Part shown: positions 1-6,757 of the stretch, one piece after another
How the letters are laid out: each line of letters begins with the position of its first letter
How positions within the stretch are numbered: position 1 is the stretch's first letter
NCBI GenBank assembly: GCA_017501885.1
Contig: JAFVWA010000155.1
Coordinates: forward strand, 1 to 39,714
Source of the DNA: Clostridia bacterium
GTDB lineage: Bacteria > Bacillota > Clostridia > Christensenellales > Borkfalkiaceae
Direction of reading: 5' to 3'
DNA length: 39,714 bases
The notes under the pieces: model-generated
What the model was told of the DNA's origin: nothing
Databases searched by the model: none
The model's input: the letters and a program-made list of their open reading frames with translations, nothing else
Program-made: the position numbers and the translations under genes

Positions 1-151
1 CACCATCATCTGGATTAGCAGGTGTGTCTTGGTTTGTTCCGCCGTTGCCGGTATTATCGCCGTCGTTGTCAGAACCGCCACCACAAGCTACTACAGATAT
101 CGCCATGAGTGCACAAAGCAATATGGCAAGTAATCTTTTAAGTTTGTTCAT
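1..151 (-). CDS. Secreted lipoprotein, N-terminal part (runs off the window)
   Basis: Only the first 50 residues are inside the window. They begin MNKLKRLLAILLCALMA and form a classic lipoprotein signal: positive n-region, hydrophobic core, and a lipobox SVVAC with the lipidated Cys at about residue 23. A low-complexity Gly/Asp/Asn/Thr linker follows, typical of the flexible tether before a substrate-binding or surface domain. A strong AAGGAGG ribosome binding site (158-164) fixes the ATG at 149-151. The protein is exported and anchored to the outer face of the membrane. It could be an ABC sugar-binding protein, which would supply uptake for the sugar operons nearby, but the functional domain lies outside the window. 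Confidence 0.85.
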   Translation of the reverse strand, partial: MNKLKRLLAILLCALMAISVVACGGGSDNDGDNTGNGGTNQDTPANPDDG

Positions 152-468
152 TGTGAACCTCCTTTAATTTTTAAAATAATAATCCCACAATAGAATACTT
201 ACTTCAAAGATTTTACTATATATCGCCAAATAAATATATCAATATCTTGACTTTTTTGAGAAAATTTACAAGTTTTTGTAATTAAATTTCAATTTTTTTC
301 TTTCTAACATTATATATATAAGCAAAAATACTCTTTTAGACAAAAAATCTGCATTATTTTTTATTGCCTTTTAACATGTCTTATAACATACGAGTTTAGC
401 GATTTAAAAAAAGTTTTAAAGAAAAAACGGTGGCTTTTGCCACCGCTGTTTTGTTTTAAATATTGCGT
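152..468. other. AT-rich intergenic region between lipoprotein gene and small AraC gene
   Basis: This gene-free stretch holds the lipoprotein ribosome binding site and presumably its promoter, although I could not find a convincing -35/-10 pair. It also holds the terminator of the AraC gene (422-445) and a TTGACTTTTTTG motif at 247-258 that recurs exactly in the AraC promoter at 11683-11694. I see no RNA gene or ORF. Confidence 0.6.
422..445 (-). terminator. Intrinsic terminator of the small AraC gene
   Basis: On the minus strand a 7-bp stem CGGTGGC/GCCACCG with an AAAA loop is followed by six T residues. It lies about 25 nt after the stop codon of the AraC-type gene. Confidence 0.85.
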
Positions 469-831
469 TTATCTTTCGTTTGAGAAATTCCTAAATTGCA
501 AGGGAGTCATTCCCATTTTGCGTTTGAAAATATGACAGAAATACGCTTGCGAACTAAAACCCGAGCCGTATACTATTTCAGTAAGTGGCATGTTGGTTTT
601 AGTTAACAAAACCTTTGCGTTATTTATTCTCAAATCTAATATGAAGTTTTGAATGGTCTGTCCCGTAGTTTCTTTGAATACTCTACATAGGTAGAATTTG
701 TTATAACGAACGTTCTCAGAAATCTCGTCAAGTTTAATATCGCGACGAAAGTTTTTTCTGATGTAGTCCATTGCGATTTTTACTGCTCCACTCGGCTGAC
801 CGTTTTTGGTTAAGTTCTTACCAATCATCAC
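469..831 (-). CDS. Single-domain AraC-type transcriptional regulator
   Basis: The 120-residue protein is almost only the AraC DNA-binding domain, with two helix-turn-helix units. The first spans about residues 30-60 (LDEISENVRYNKFYLCRVFK); the second about 80-105 (LTEIVYGSGFSSQAYFCHIF), ending in the GMTPLQFR signature. There is no cupin or other sensor domain; typical sugar-responsive AraC proteins are 270-300 residues. Translation starts at GTG 831 or ATG 828. A good promoter lies at 885-913, so it is transcribed separately from capA upstream. It may act as a SoxS/MarA-like regulator controlled by its own level, or rely on a partner. Its targets could include the lipoprotein gene next to it or the capA operon; that is inference. 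Confidence 0.85.
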   Translation of the reverse strand: MMIGKNLTKNGQPSGAVKIAMDYIRKNFRRDIKLDEISENVRYNKFYLCRVFKETTGQTIQNFILDLRINNAKVLLTKTNMPLTEIVYGSGFSSQAYFCHIFKRKMGMTPLQFRNFSNER

Positions 832-884
832 TTTACCCCATTATAATTATGGTATGCTACTATTTTACTACATAATTTGAGCAA

Positions 885-913
885 ATTATATAAAAATATT
901 GACTATTTTGCAA
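885..913 (-). promoter_or_regulatory. Sigma-A-type promoter of the small AraC gene
   Basis: On the minus strand the -35 is TTGCAA (908-913) and the -10 is TATAAT (885-890), with a 17-bp spacer. The predicted start site is near 878. The plus-strand motif ATTGACTATTTTG (898-910) overlaps the -35 and spacer and resembles sites near other AraC genes here. Confidence 0.7.
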
Positions 914-986
914 AAATTTTTGCGCAACTTTACCCCCATTTTTCCGTTTTTTGGGTTTTGAGAGTGGTTATATAGAGTTAATTTAG

Positions 987-2291
987 TCAATTTTTAATAA
1001 TAATCAGACCGTCTTTTAGTTCAAATTGAGTTCCGAAAGGTTTACTCAAACGATTTAAGACGCTTAATATTTCTTTCTGTTCTTCTTGCCCTGCGACCAT
1101 TGGAAGTCCGTTAGTCAAGTCCTTTTTGTCAAAGTTTAAGCCTACAGGCAATAATTTTATATCCACTAACTCGTCACCCTCAAAAGAAAGAGAAGGTAAA
1201 ACGGTTAAGTAATTTTCTTTGTTTAAGTGCAAACCGACTTTTCCACCCCTTGAACGAACGTCTAAGGCATGTTCTGCGGTTGCGTTGATATCTACCCCGT
1301 ATTGTTCCATAAAGTCCGCAGGGAGTTTTTCTACTCTTGGACCTTGATATATAAAGTCACCAAGCGAATACATTATTGGTTTTCCCTTATAAATCTCTAT
1401 TCCGCGGAGTTCGTGACAACCTCCACCGAATATAGCTGATGCGCCTGCATCTATACATGCTTTGCAAAATTCGATTAGATATTCGGGGGGATTTGCATGT
1501 GAAACGTCATCATCGTCGTGACAATGAATTTGGACGAATATGTAGTCATTTTCTTTTTTGGCTTGCTTTATTAAATCTACGTGTCTTTGTTTGTCTTTTG
1601 GGTTACAAGCGGTTTTCGGCGCGTCTTGTTTAGTGGTAAACGTTGTTTTACCCAACACGAAAACACCTTCAGGATCAGGTGTAACGTATCCCGTTGCAAT
1701 ATTGAAATCTCTATTGTAATTAATCTTGGTATACTTTGCTATCTCTTTTAAACTTTGCATCTGTTCTTCTGTCACCTTATAAGCGGTTGAGTGACGAAGA
1801 TAATTTACGCCTGGTCTTCCGATAAAGTTATCAGTTGCCCTACCTGCCTTACTTGCAACTTCAAACGAAGCATCTATTGCAAAAATGGCAATTTTTTTAC
1901 CGTCAATTTCAATTATAGCCGGTTTTTCTGCCTGAGCTAAGTCCTTACCCGTGCCTGCGTGCGCTACGCCGTGCTTATCTAACTCTTCAATAGTGGAAAG
2001 CATGCCGTGATAAGAATAATCCATACAATGGTTATTCGCATTGCCGTAAAAGTTAAAGCCCATACTTTTTAAGTGGTCAAAGTATTCCTTTGGTGTGTTT
2101 ATCCAAGTCCCACCAGAATACGCGTTGGCAAAATCGCCATAATCAGAAAGGTTCGTTTCTAAATTGGTAATTTTTATATCGTGTTTATTTATAAAATCGG
2201 TTATTTGCTTTTTTTGACCATTGTAATACTCGGGAAATTGCGCAACGAAAAGCGCGTCACCCGTGCCTGTTACAGTTAACTTTTTACTCAT
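987..2291 (-). CDS. CapA-family (PGA_cap) metallophosphoesterase-like protein
   Basis: The 434-residue protein carries the CapA/PgsA family landmarks: GDALF near residue 11 (usual form GDxM/L), NLETNL at 43-48, NANNHCMDY at 84-92 and YSLGDF in the C-terminal half. The fold is calcineurin-like. Characterised members act in poly-gamma-glutamate capsule synthesis, but many family members outside capsule operons have unknown roles. There is no signal peptide or transmembrane anchor, so this one appears cytoplasmic, unlike the classical membrane-anchored CapA. AAGGAA lies upstream of the ATG. It is last in the SIS-YitT-TIM-MFS-YjbQ-CapA series, separated from YjbQ by a hairpin, so it may be expressed at a lower level by read-through. 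No capB/capC homologue is present, which argues against capsule synthesis. Confidence 0.85.
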   Translation of the reverse strand: MSKKLTVTGTGDALFVAQFPEYYNGQKKQITDFINKHDIKITNLETNLSDYGDFANAYSGGTWINTPKEYFDHLKSMGFNFYGNANNHCMDYSYHGMLSTIEELDKHGVAHAGTGKDLAQAEKPAIIEIDGKKIAIFAIDASFEVASKAGRATDNFIGRPGVNYLRHSTAYKVTEEQMQSLKEIAKYTKINYNRDFNIATGYVTPDPEGVFVLGKTTFTTKQDAPKTACNPKDKQRHVDLIKQAKKENDYIFVQIHCHDDDDVSHANPPEYLIEFCKACIDAGASAIFGGGCHELRGIEIYKGKPIMYSLGDFIYQGPRVEKLPADFMEQYGVDINATAEHALDVRSRGGKVGLHLNKENYLTVLPSLSFEGDELVDIKLLPVGLNFDKKDLTNGLPMVAGQEEQKEILSVLNRLSKPFGTQFELKDGLIIIKN

Positions 2292-2307
2292 GATTATTCC
2301 TTGTAAT

Positions 2308-2354
2308 AAAAAATAAAATGCACCTATGACCGATTAAATATCGGCCATAGGTGC
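2308..2354 (-). terminator. Hairpin terminator or attenuator between yjbQ-like gene and capA
   Basis: On the minus strand a 15-bp stem (2340-2354 pairing with 2320-2334, one G-T wobble) with a 5-nt loop is followed by a T-rich tract. It lies in the 70-bp gap between the YjbQ and CapA genes, which are otherwise co-directional, and I see no promoter after it. It could end the operon or act as a partial terminator. Confidence 0.75.
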
Positions 2355-2361
2355 TAAGTTT

Positions 2362-2988
2362 TTACTTTCTTCTGGTTTGTTGTAAGGTGTAGTGAACGTC
2401 GTCTGCCTTTTCTTCGTCGGTGAACTTTCTCCAAGTATCGATTGGCTTGCCACCGTTGTAAGTTCTGTCGTTGATGCTTTCAGCAGTGCCCATTACGGTT
2501 ACGTTGATTTGACGCTTTCTTGCACGAACTTGATCCCAGTCTACAAAGTATACGTGTGCAAATTCACCGCCGTCTAATACGCCGTCTTTAATGGTCATGG
2601 TTTCGCTTCTGCCGAAGAATACTGAACGAAGGTGTCCGTCGGTGTTGAGTGAAGTGAAATCACCAGGTTCGTTTACGTATCTACCAAATTGTGAGTGGAT
2701 TGGACCTGGGTGCATATATGCATTGGTTTCGCTGTAATCAGGAATGAATTTTTGCATAATCTTTAAAAGATCGTGTTGTAAAAATTCTAAATCGTATACG
2801 TCGATGTCGTGTGAACATTCCTGAATCATTACTGAACAGGTGGTGTGGTGTGATGCGATGGTTACGGTGCCGTTTTTGATACCAGATTCTTTAACGATAT
2901 CTATGATTTCTGCAGATACGTCGTGGAATGTTGGTCTCCAGCCCTTTGATTGAACGTTGAGTTCTTTTTGAAATACTTTGAATTCCAT
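2362..2988 (-). CDS. YjbQ/UPF0047 family protein (secondary thiamine-phosphate synthase-type)
   Basis: The family signatures are clear: ASHHTTCSVMIQE at about residues 45-57, HDLLKIM near 72-78, NTDGHLRSVFFG at 115-126 and a C-terminal block with FVDWDQVRARKRQINVTVMG at 148-167. E. coli YjbQ has weak thiamine-phosphate synthase activity, but the physiological role of the family is unsettled. At 208 residues it is well above the usual 130-140; the extra length lies in the middle (about 84-113) and as a charged C-terminal tail. It starts at an ATG with AAGGAG. It follows the MFS gene by 42 bp in an operon with two sugar-phosphate-isomerase-like genes and no thiamine genes, so a role in sugar metabolism seems more likely here than thiamine synthesis. 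Confidence 0.85.
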   Translation of the reverse strand: MEFKVFQKELNVQSKGWRPTFHDVSAEIIDIVKESGIKNGTVTIASHHTTCSVMIQECSHDIDVYDLEFLQHDLLKIMQKFIPDYSETNAYMHPGPIHSQFGRYVNEPGDFTSLNTDGHLRSVFFGRSETMTIKDGVLDGGEFAHVYFVDWDQVRARKRQINVTVMGTAESINDRTYNGGKPIDTWRKFTDEEKADDVHYTLQQTRRK

Positions 2989-3030
2989 ATTAGGTTTCTC
3001 CTTAATATATTTTTTATTTTTAATTCTTTT

Positions 3031-4302
3031 TTAAGATTTCTTATCTCTAACGCAGAAGATTAGTAGTAATCCTATAAATACTGCAAGTGCTATTGCTTCT
3101 ATCAATATTACAGTATAACTTAAACTCCAGCCGATTTCAATAGTTCTACCCATTATAAATGGTGCGGCTGCCGCACCGAATGATGCTATCGCATTCGTGT
3201 AGGCGGCAAAACTGCCCGTATTTATCTGTCGACTCATTTTTGCTATTATTACCGTTTCGTAAATAGCATTAATACCCCTTGCAAACAAAGACGTCGCAAG
3301 TAGCAACACGATTGCTAATACGAAGTTTGCCGAATAGCCATACAATACTGCCACTAATAGTCCTATGAGCCCTACAACACAGACAATAGAAAGCGCTATA
3401 TAGTTATTTACCTTCTCACATAGCATTATTACGACAATAGGTCCAAACGCCACACCGATAGGAACAACTGCTGAGAAAATAATCGCTAAGGAATTTTTCA
3501 TTCCAAAGGTGTCCGTGAGCATTTTTGGTATAAAATCTATAACGCTACTATAAATGGTGTATGCTAAGAAACAAATTACACCGACCAAGATATAAAATAC
3601 TATCTTAATCCATTTACTTTGCAAAGGAATGAGCGTTATATTTGTGCTTATATTCACACTTGATTGACCTTTGTTCTTGAATCTAACTTCTTGGTCAATT
3701 TCAATAGCAACGTGTTTTGGAAGCCTTTCTAACTTGCTTACAACCGTGCAGAAGAATAATAATACAATTCCAAAACAAAGACCTATGATAACAAAGCCAA
3801 GCCACCAAGCATCCATCGCTACAACAATCGACGCTATACAATAGGTAACTACCGAGCCTGCGGGGAATCCGCAAGTCATAAAGGTATTTGCTTTTGGTAT
3901 CATTGATTCGGGCAAGTGTTTGGTTGCCGTATACATACAACCTGCCCAAAGGCCCGCTTGTAATATTCCGTTAATAGTGAGAACTATGCAAAAATATACG
4001 AGTCCCGTTGAAAATGCCATTATTACAGTCAATACACATGATAACGACACCGTTAAGGCAAGGTATATTTTTATGTTTATTTTTTTAAAGAATACTGCTA
4101 ATAACAGCTGTGTTGTTGCATAAACGATAAAATAAATAGTTATAGGCAACGTAAACTGACTTTCTTGAAAACCAAACTTATCTAAAATTTCGACCATCTC
4201 AGCCGTATAGATAAATTTAGAAGCCATCATAAACGCAACCATTAAAAAGCAAGCAATAATCAATAAGTTGCTAAGCCTTTTATATTGAAGCTTCTGTTCC
4301 AT
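3031..4302 (-). CDS. Major facilitator superfamily transporter
   Basis: The 423-residue protein has about twelve hydrophobic helices in two halves, split by a charged cytoplasmic loop near residues 190-230, as in MFS permeases. The region around GLWAGCMYTATKHLP in the fourth and fifth helices recalls the organophosphate/sugar branch, but I cannot assign a substrate. The gene starts 9 bp after the TIM-like gene ends, and no clear ribosome binding site precedes its ATG, suggesting translational coupling. Its place in the operon suggests it moves the substrate or product of the SIS/TIM-like/YjbQ enzymes across the membrane. Confidence 0.85.
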   Translation of the reverse strand: MEQKLQYKRLSNLLIIACFLMVAFMMASKFIYTAEMVEILDKFGFQESQFTLPITIYFIVYATTQLLLAVFFKKINIKIYLALTVSLSCVLTVIMAFSTGLVYFCIVLTINGILQAGLWAGCMYTATKHLPESMIPKANTFMTCGFPAGSVVTYCIASIVVAMDAWWLGFVIIGLCFGIVLLFFCTVVSKLERLPKHVAIEIDQEVRFKNKGQSSVNISTNITLIPLQSKWIKIVFYILVGVICFLAYTIYSSVIDFIPKMLTDTFGMKNSLAIIFSAVVPIGVAFGPIVVIMLCEKVNNYIALSIVCVVGLIGLLVAVLYGYSANFVLAIVLLLATSLFARGINAIYETVIIAKMSRQINTGSFAAYTNAIASFGAAAAPFIMGRTIEIGWSLSYTVILIEAIALAVFIGLLLIFCVRDKKS

Positions 4303-4311
4303 ATGCCAAAA

Positions 4312-5016
4312 TTACTTGCTTACTCTCTCGTCGTATGCTCTTCTTACTGCAGCAATCATTTCTTCAGCGAGTTTAAGTGGATCTTCTGCTTTTGCGATTG
4401 CTGACGAACAGCCTGATGCAGAAGCACCTGCTTTGATGATGTTATAACAGTCTTCTCCCTTACTTATTCCTGCTGATGGGAAAGGTTTAATATCTGGGTT
4501 GATTTCGCGAATTACTTTGATTACTTCGTCAACATATTCTTTGTCGGCAGGTTTACCCGTTCCGATAAGTTCAGATGGTTCTGCAACCAAGATGTTAGGA
4601 CCGAGTTTTGCGATAGCCTTAACTTCTTCAACAGAGTCAGCGCATACCATGGTAGCAAGTCCCATTTCGTCTGCACGCTTGATTGCCTTTTCGATTTCTT
4701 CGATAGTGAGCTTTCTTTCCGCGTGGTTAAGCATTACGCCCACTGCACCTGCAGCTTTAATGCCTTCGGGAAGGCTTTTGCCCATACCCTTACCCATTGG
4801 AATACTGTCCATATGTTGAGAGTAAACGTGTATTCTCTTTGTATGTCTTGCAATGTTTGAAATTTCGGTATCAGGAACGTCTAATATAACGTCTACACCG
4901 TATTTTTTAGAAAGTTTATCTAAGCCCTTTGCTATTTTAAGCAAGGTGTCGCCATACATGTAGCACTTAGGACCATATTCAAAAAAAGGTTCGCTGATTT
5001 TGTAATTCTTTACCAT
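4312..5016 (-). CDS. Triose-phosphate-isomerase-like sugar-phosphate isomerase (archaeal-type TIM)
   Basis: The 234-residue protein matches the short archaeal-type TIM barrel: VYSQHMD near 64-70, MLNHAERK at 95-102, AEPSELIGTG at 145-154 and SAGISKGED in the phosphate-binding region. The three catalytic residues are present: Lys17 (in GPKCY), His98 (in LNHAE) and Glu146 (in EPSELIGTG). The Asn that precedes the Lys in true TIM (NFK) is replaced (GPK), and LNHSE has become LNHAE. The gene lies between YitT and MFS genes and near a SIS isomerase, not with gap/pgk, so it is probably a catabolic paralogue, as known for tetrulose-phosphate isomerases in erythritol pathways, and not the glycolytic enzyme. 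Start ATG with AAAAGGAG. Confidence 0.8.
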   Translation of the reverse strand: MVKNYKISEPFFEYGPKCYMYGDTLLKIAKGLDKLSKKYGVDVILDVPDTEISNIARHTKRIHVYSQHMDSIPMGKGMGKSLPEGIKAAGAVGVMLNHAERKLTIEEIEKAIKRADEMGLATMVCADSVEEVKAIAKLGPNILVAEPSELIGTGKPADKEYVDEVIKVIREINPDIKPFPSAGISKGEDCYNIIKAGASASGCSSAIAKAEDPLKLAEEMIAAVRRAYDERVSK

Positions 5017-5037
5017 ATTAAACTCCTTTTATTAAGG

Positions 5038-5940
5038 TTATTTTATTTTCTTGAAGTTTCCGAGTGTTTCGTTTACCGTTTCTACGTAAGTAAACGTGTC
5101 GGGATACTTTTTGATTATGTTTTGGAAATCAACTATTTGATGCTTATTAACTACGCAAAATAGCACGGATTTTTCTTGCTTGCTGTATATACCTTGTCCT
5201 TGAAGCCTTGTTGCAGAGTGGCGAAGATTATGGATAATCTCGTCTTCAATTTGCTCGGGGTGCGCCGTTACTATTACAAACTGATATGCTTGTTTGTTAC
5301 CCTTGAGCATTAAGTTGCCCATAAAACTTGAAATAAAGCAATAAAGCAAACATAAACATACGGGTTTATAATCAAATATTCCACCTTCTGAATAAACAAA
5401 CAACGAAGAAAATGCAACGACTGCGTTAAGCGCAAAGGTTACCCAGAAAAAGTTAAGCGACGGTTTTACCTTGCTTACGTATTTACTGATTATATCCGTT
5501 CCGCCTGAACTTGCGCTTATACGGAACAATACTCCGTATATAAAACCGCTGATTAACCCCGATATCATTACGGGATATATGGTATCTACGCCCTGTGCGT
5601 TATATTGAATGCCTTCTGTAACGACGTTTTGTAAAAACAAGTAGAACAACGAATACACTAAACAGAAAACTAATGTTCTTATACCAAACTTTCTATCTAT
5701 CTTAAAAAATGCAAACACGCAGAGTGGAACGTTTATGATAAGCGATGCAAAGCCGACTGAAAAGTCTAACTTATACTGAATCATAACGGTTACGCCGTTA
5801 AGTCCAGCTGGAGCAAAGTTGTTTTTTACAACGAATAAAATGTAACTGGTTGCAAGAAGCATACCCATTAGCACTACTAAAAGATACTCTAAAACCGTCT
5901 TCTTGTTAAACAAACAGCCTTGCTTTGTTAAGTCGCTCAT
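5038..5940 (-). CDS. YitT-family membrane protein (YitT_membrane + DUF2179)
   Basis: The N-terminal two thirds contain five or six hydrophobic segments with the family features NNFAPAGLNGVTVMI (about residues 40-55) and SASSGGTDIISKYV (about 145-160). The C-terminal soluble domain (about 215-300, from QAYQFVIVTAHPEQI) is DUF2179. YitT proteins are common in Firmicutes and act in the membrane; their function is not settled. The reading frame extends to a TTG at 5955, but the ATG at 5940 is preceded by GGGAG at suitable spacing and gives the 300-residue protein preferred here. It sits between the SIS and TIM-like genes with short gaps (30 and 21 bp), so it is co-transcribed. Confidence 0.9.
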   Translation of the reverse strand: MSDLTKQGCLFNKKTVLEYLLVVLMGMLLATSYILFVVKNNFAPAGLNGVTVMIQYKLDFSVGFASLIINVPLCVFAFFKIDRKFGIRTLVFCLVYSLFYLFLQNVVTEGIQYNAQGVDTIYPVMISGLISGFIYGVLFRISASSGGTDIISKYVSKVKPSLNFFWVTFALNAVVAFSSLFVYSEGGIFDYKPVCLCLLYCFISSFMGNLMLKGNKQAYQFVIVTAHPEQIEDEIIHNLRHSATRLQGQGIYSKQEKSVLFCVVNKHQIVDFQNIIKKYPDTFTYVETVNETLGNFKKIK

Positions 5941-5970
5941 TTTAATTACTCCCAATGCTCTCCAAGTTGG

Positions 5971-6567
5971 TTATTTTTTATTAAGTCTTTCGCCTACTGC
6001 TCCGCCTGGGTGAATTAGAGCAAACTGTTCGTTTTGAAAACCCGTTTCTTCGATAAGTGCCGTTTGTAATGCGTGGAATATCATACATAAAGCGGTTGAA
6101 GACGTCGTGCCTTGTGAATTCCATTTATCAGTTTCTCTATTTACAAACTGTTTAAGAACAACGTCTGCACCAAGTGCTAAGGGAGATTCTAAATTTTCGG
6201 TAACGCTTATAATCTTTACGCCCTTTGCCTTGCATATATCCATTATGGGAAGAAGTTCTTTGGTTTTTCCGCCACGTGAAGCAAAAATCATAACGTCGCC
6301 TTTTTGTAAATATCCAGAAGCGCCGTGAACGGCTTCTGCGGGGGAAATGAATCTTGCAGGACGTTCTATACAGCACATAAGGTGTGCCATGTGTTGGCAG
6401 ATAATTCCAGAGTGTCCGCATCCGCAAGTGCCAATACGAACTGCGTTTTTAAGAAGTTCTACTGCTTCCGAAAACTTTTCTTCGTCTAAATAATCAAGCA
6501 TTTGAGCTATACATTCGCTTTCGATTTTATATGCCTCTTTTACCGCTTGTAAACTTTCTTTTTTCAT
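5971..6567 (-). CDS. SIS-domain sugar-phosphate isomerase (KpsF/GutQ-like, no CBS domains)
   Basis: One SIS domain fills the 198-residue protein: IGTCGCGHSGIICQHMAH at about 45-62, MIFASRGGKTKELLPIM (phosphate-binding SIS motif) near 93-109, and the C-terminal ALIHPGGAVGERL, typical of the arabinose-5-phosphate isomerase branch. The two CBS domains of KdsD/KpsF are absent. The expected reaction is an aldose-ketose phosphate isomerisation; the sugar is unknown. It is the first gene of its operon, with a strong promoter at 6622-6650 and AAGGAAG before the ATG. Confidence 0.85.
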   Translation of the reverse strand: MKKESLQAVKEAYKIESECIAQMLDYLDEEKFSEAVELLKNAVRIGTCGCGHSGIICQHMAHLMCCIERPARFISPAEAVHGASGYLQKGDVMIFASRGGKTKELLPIMDICKAKGVKIISVTENLESPLALGADVVLKQFVNRETDKWNSQGTTSSTALCMIFHALQTALIEETGFQNEQFALIHPGGAVGERLNKK

Positions 6568-6621
6568 GAGATTTCTTCCTTAATGATACCTAATGTCAAT
6601 ATAATTATAATATACATTGTT

Positions 6622-6650
6622 AGTATAACATTTATAATTTTTTTCGTCAA
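6622..6650 (-). promoter_or_regulatory. Promoter of the SIS-YitT-TIM-MFS-YjbQ operon
   Basis: Minus-strand -35 TTGACG (6645-6650) and -10 TATACT (6622-6627) with a 17-bp spacer. The predicted start is near 6615, about 48 nt before the SIS gene. Confidence 0.8.
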
Positions 6651-6701
6651 TAATAAATTAAGCGTTTTTCACGAAATATTTTCTTCTTTTTAATTTACAT
6701 T

Positions 6702-6734
6702 AAAAAAGAGTTGGACTTGCTATCAAACTCTTTT
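6702..6734 (-). terminator. Terminator after the GH-A glycosidase gene
   Basis: On the minus strand, AAAAGAGTT pairs with AACTCTTTT across a 13-nt loop and the stem runs into a T tract. It ends the 11595-6758 operon. Confidence 0.7.
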
Positions 6735-6757
6735 AATTTTTTTAGACATATTGGCTT

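Noticed and set aside
987..2291. Calling this gene part of capsule synthesis
   Set aside because: No capB or capC-like gene is near, and there is no membrane anchor; the family name is not evidence of capsule.
2362..2988. Calling this gene a thiamine biosynthesis gene
   Set aside because: There are no thiamine genes nearby and the reported activity of the family is weak and secondary.
4499..4819. Plus-strand ORF opposite the TIM-like gene
   Set aside because: Low-complexity Ser/Ile/Pro-rich translation of the antisense strand; no start signal or family match.
4312..5016. Calling this gene glycolytic tpiA
   Set aside because: The context has no gap or pgk, and the Asn before the catalytic Lys is changed; a catabolic paralogue is more likely.
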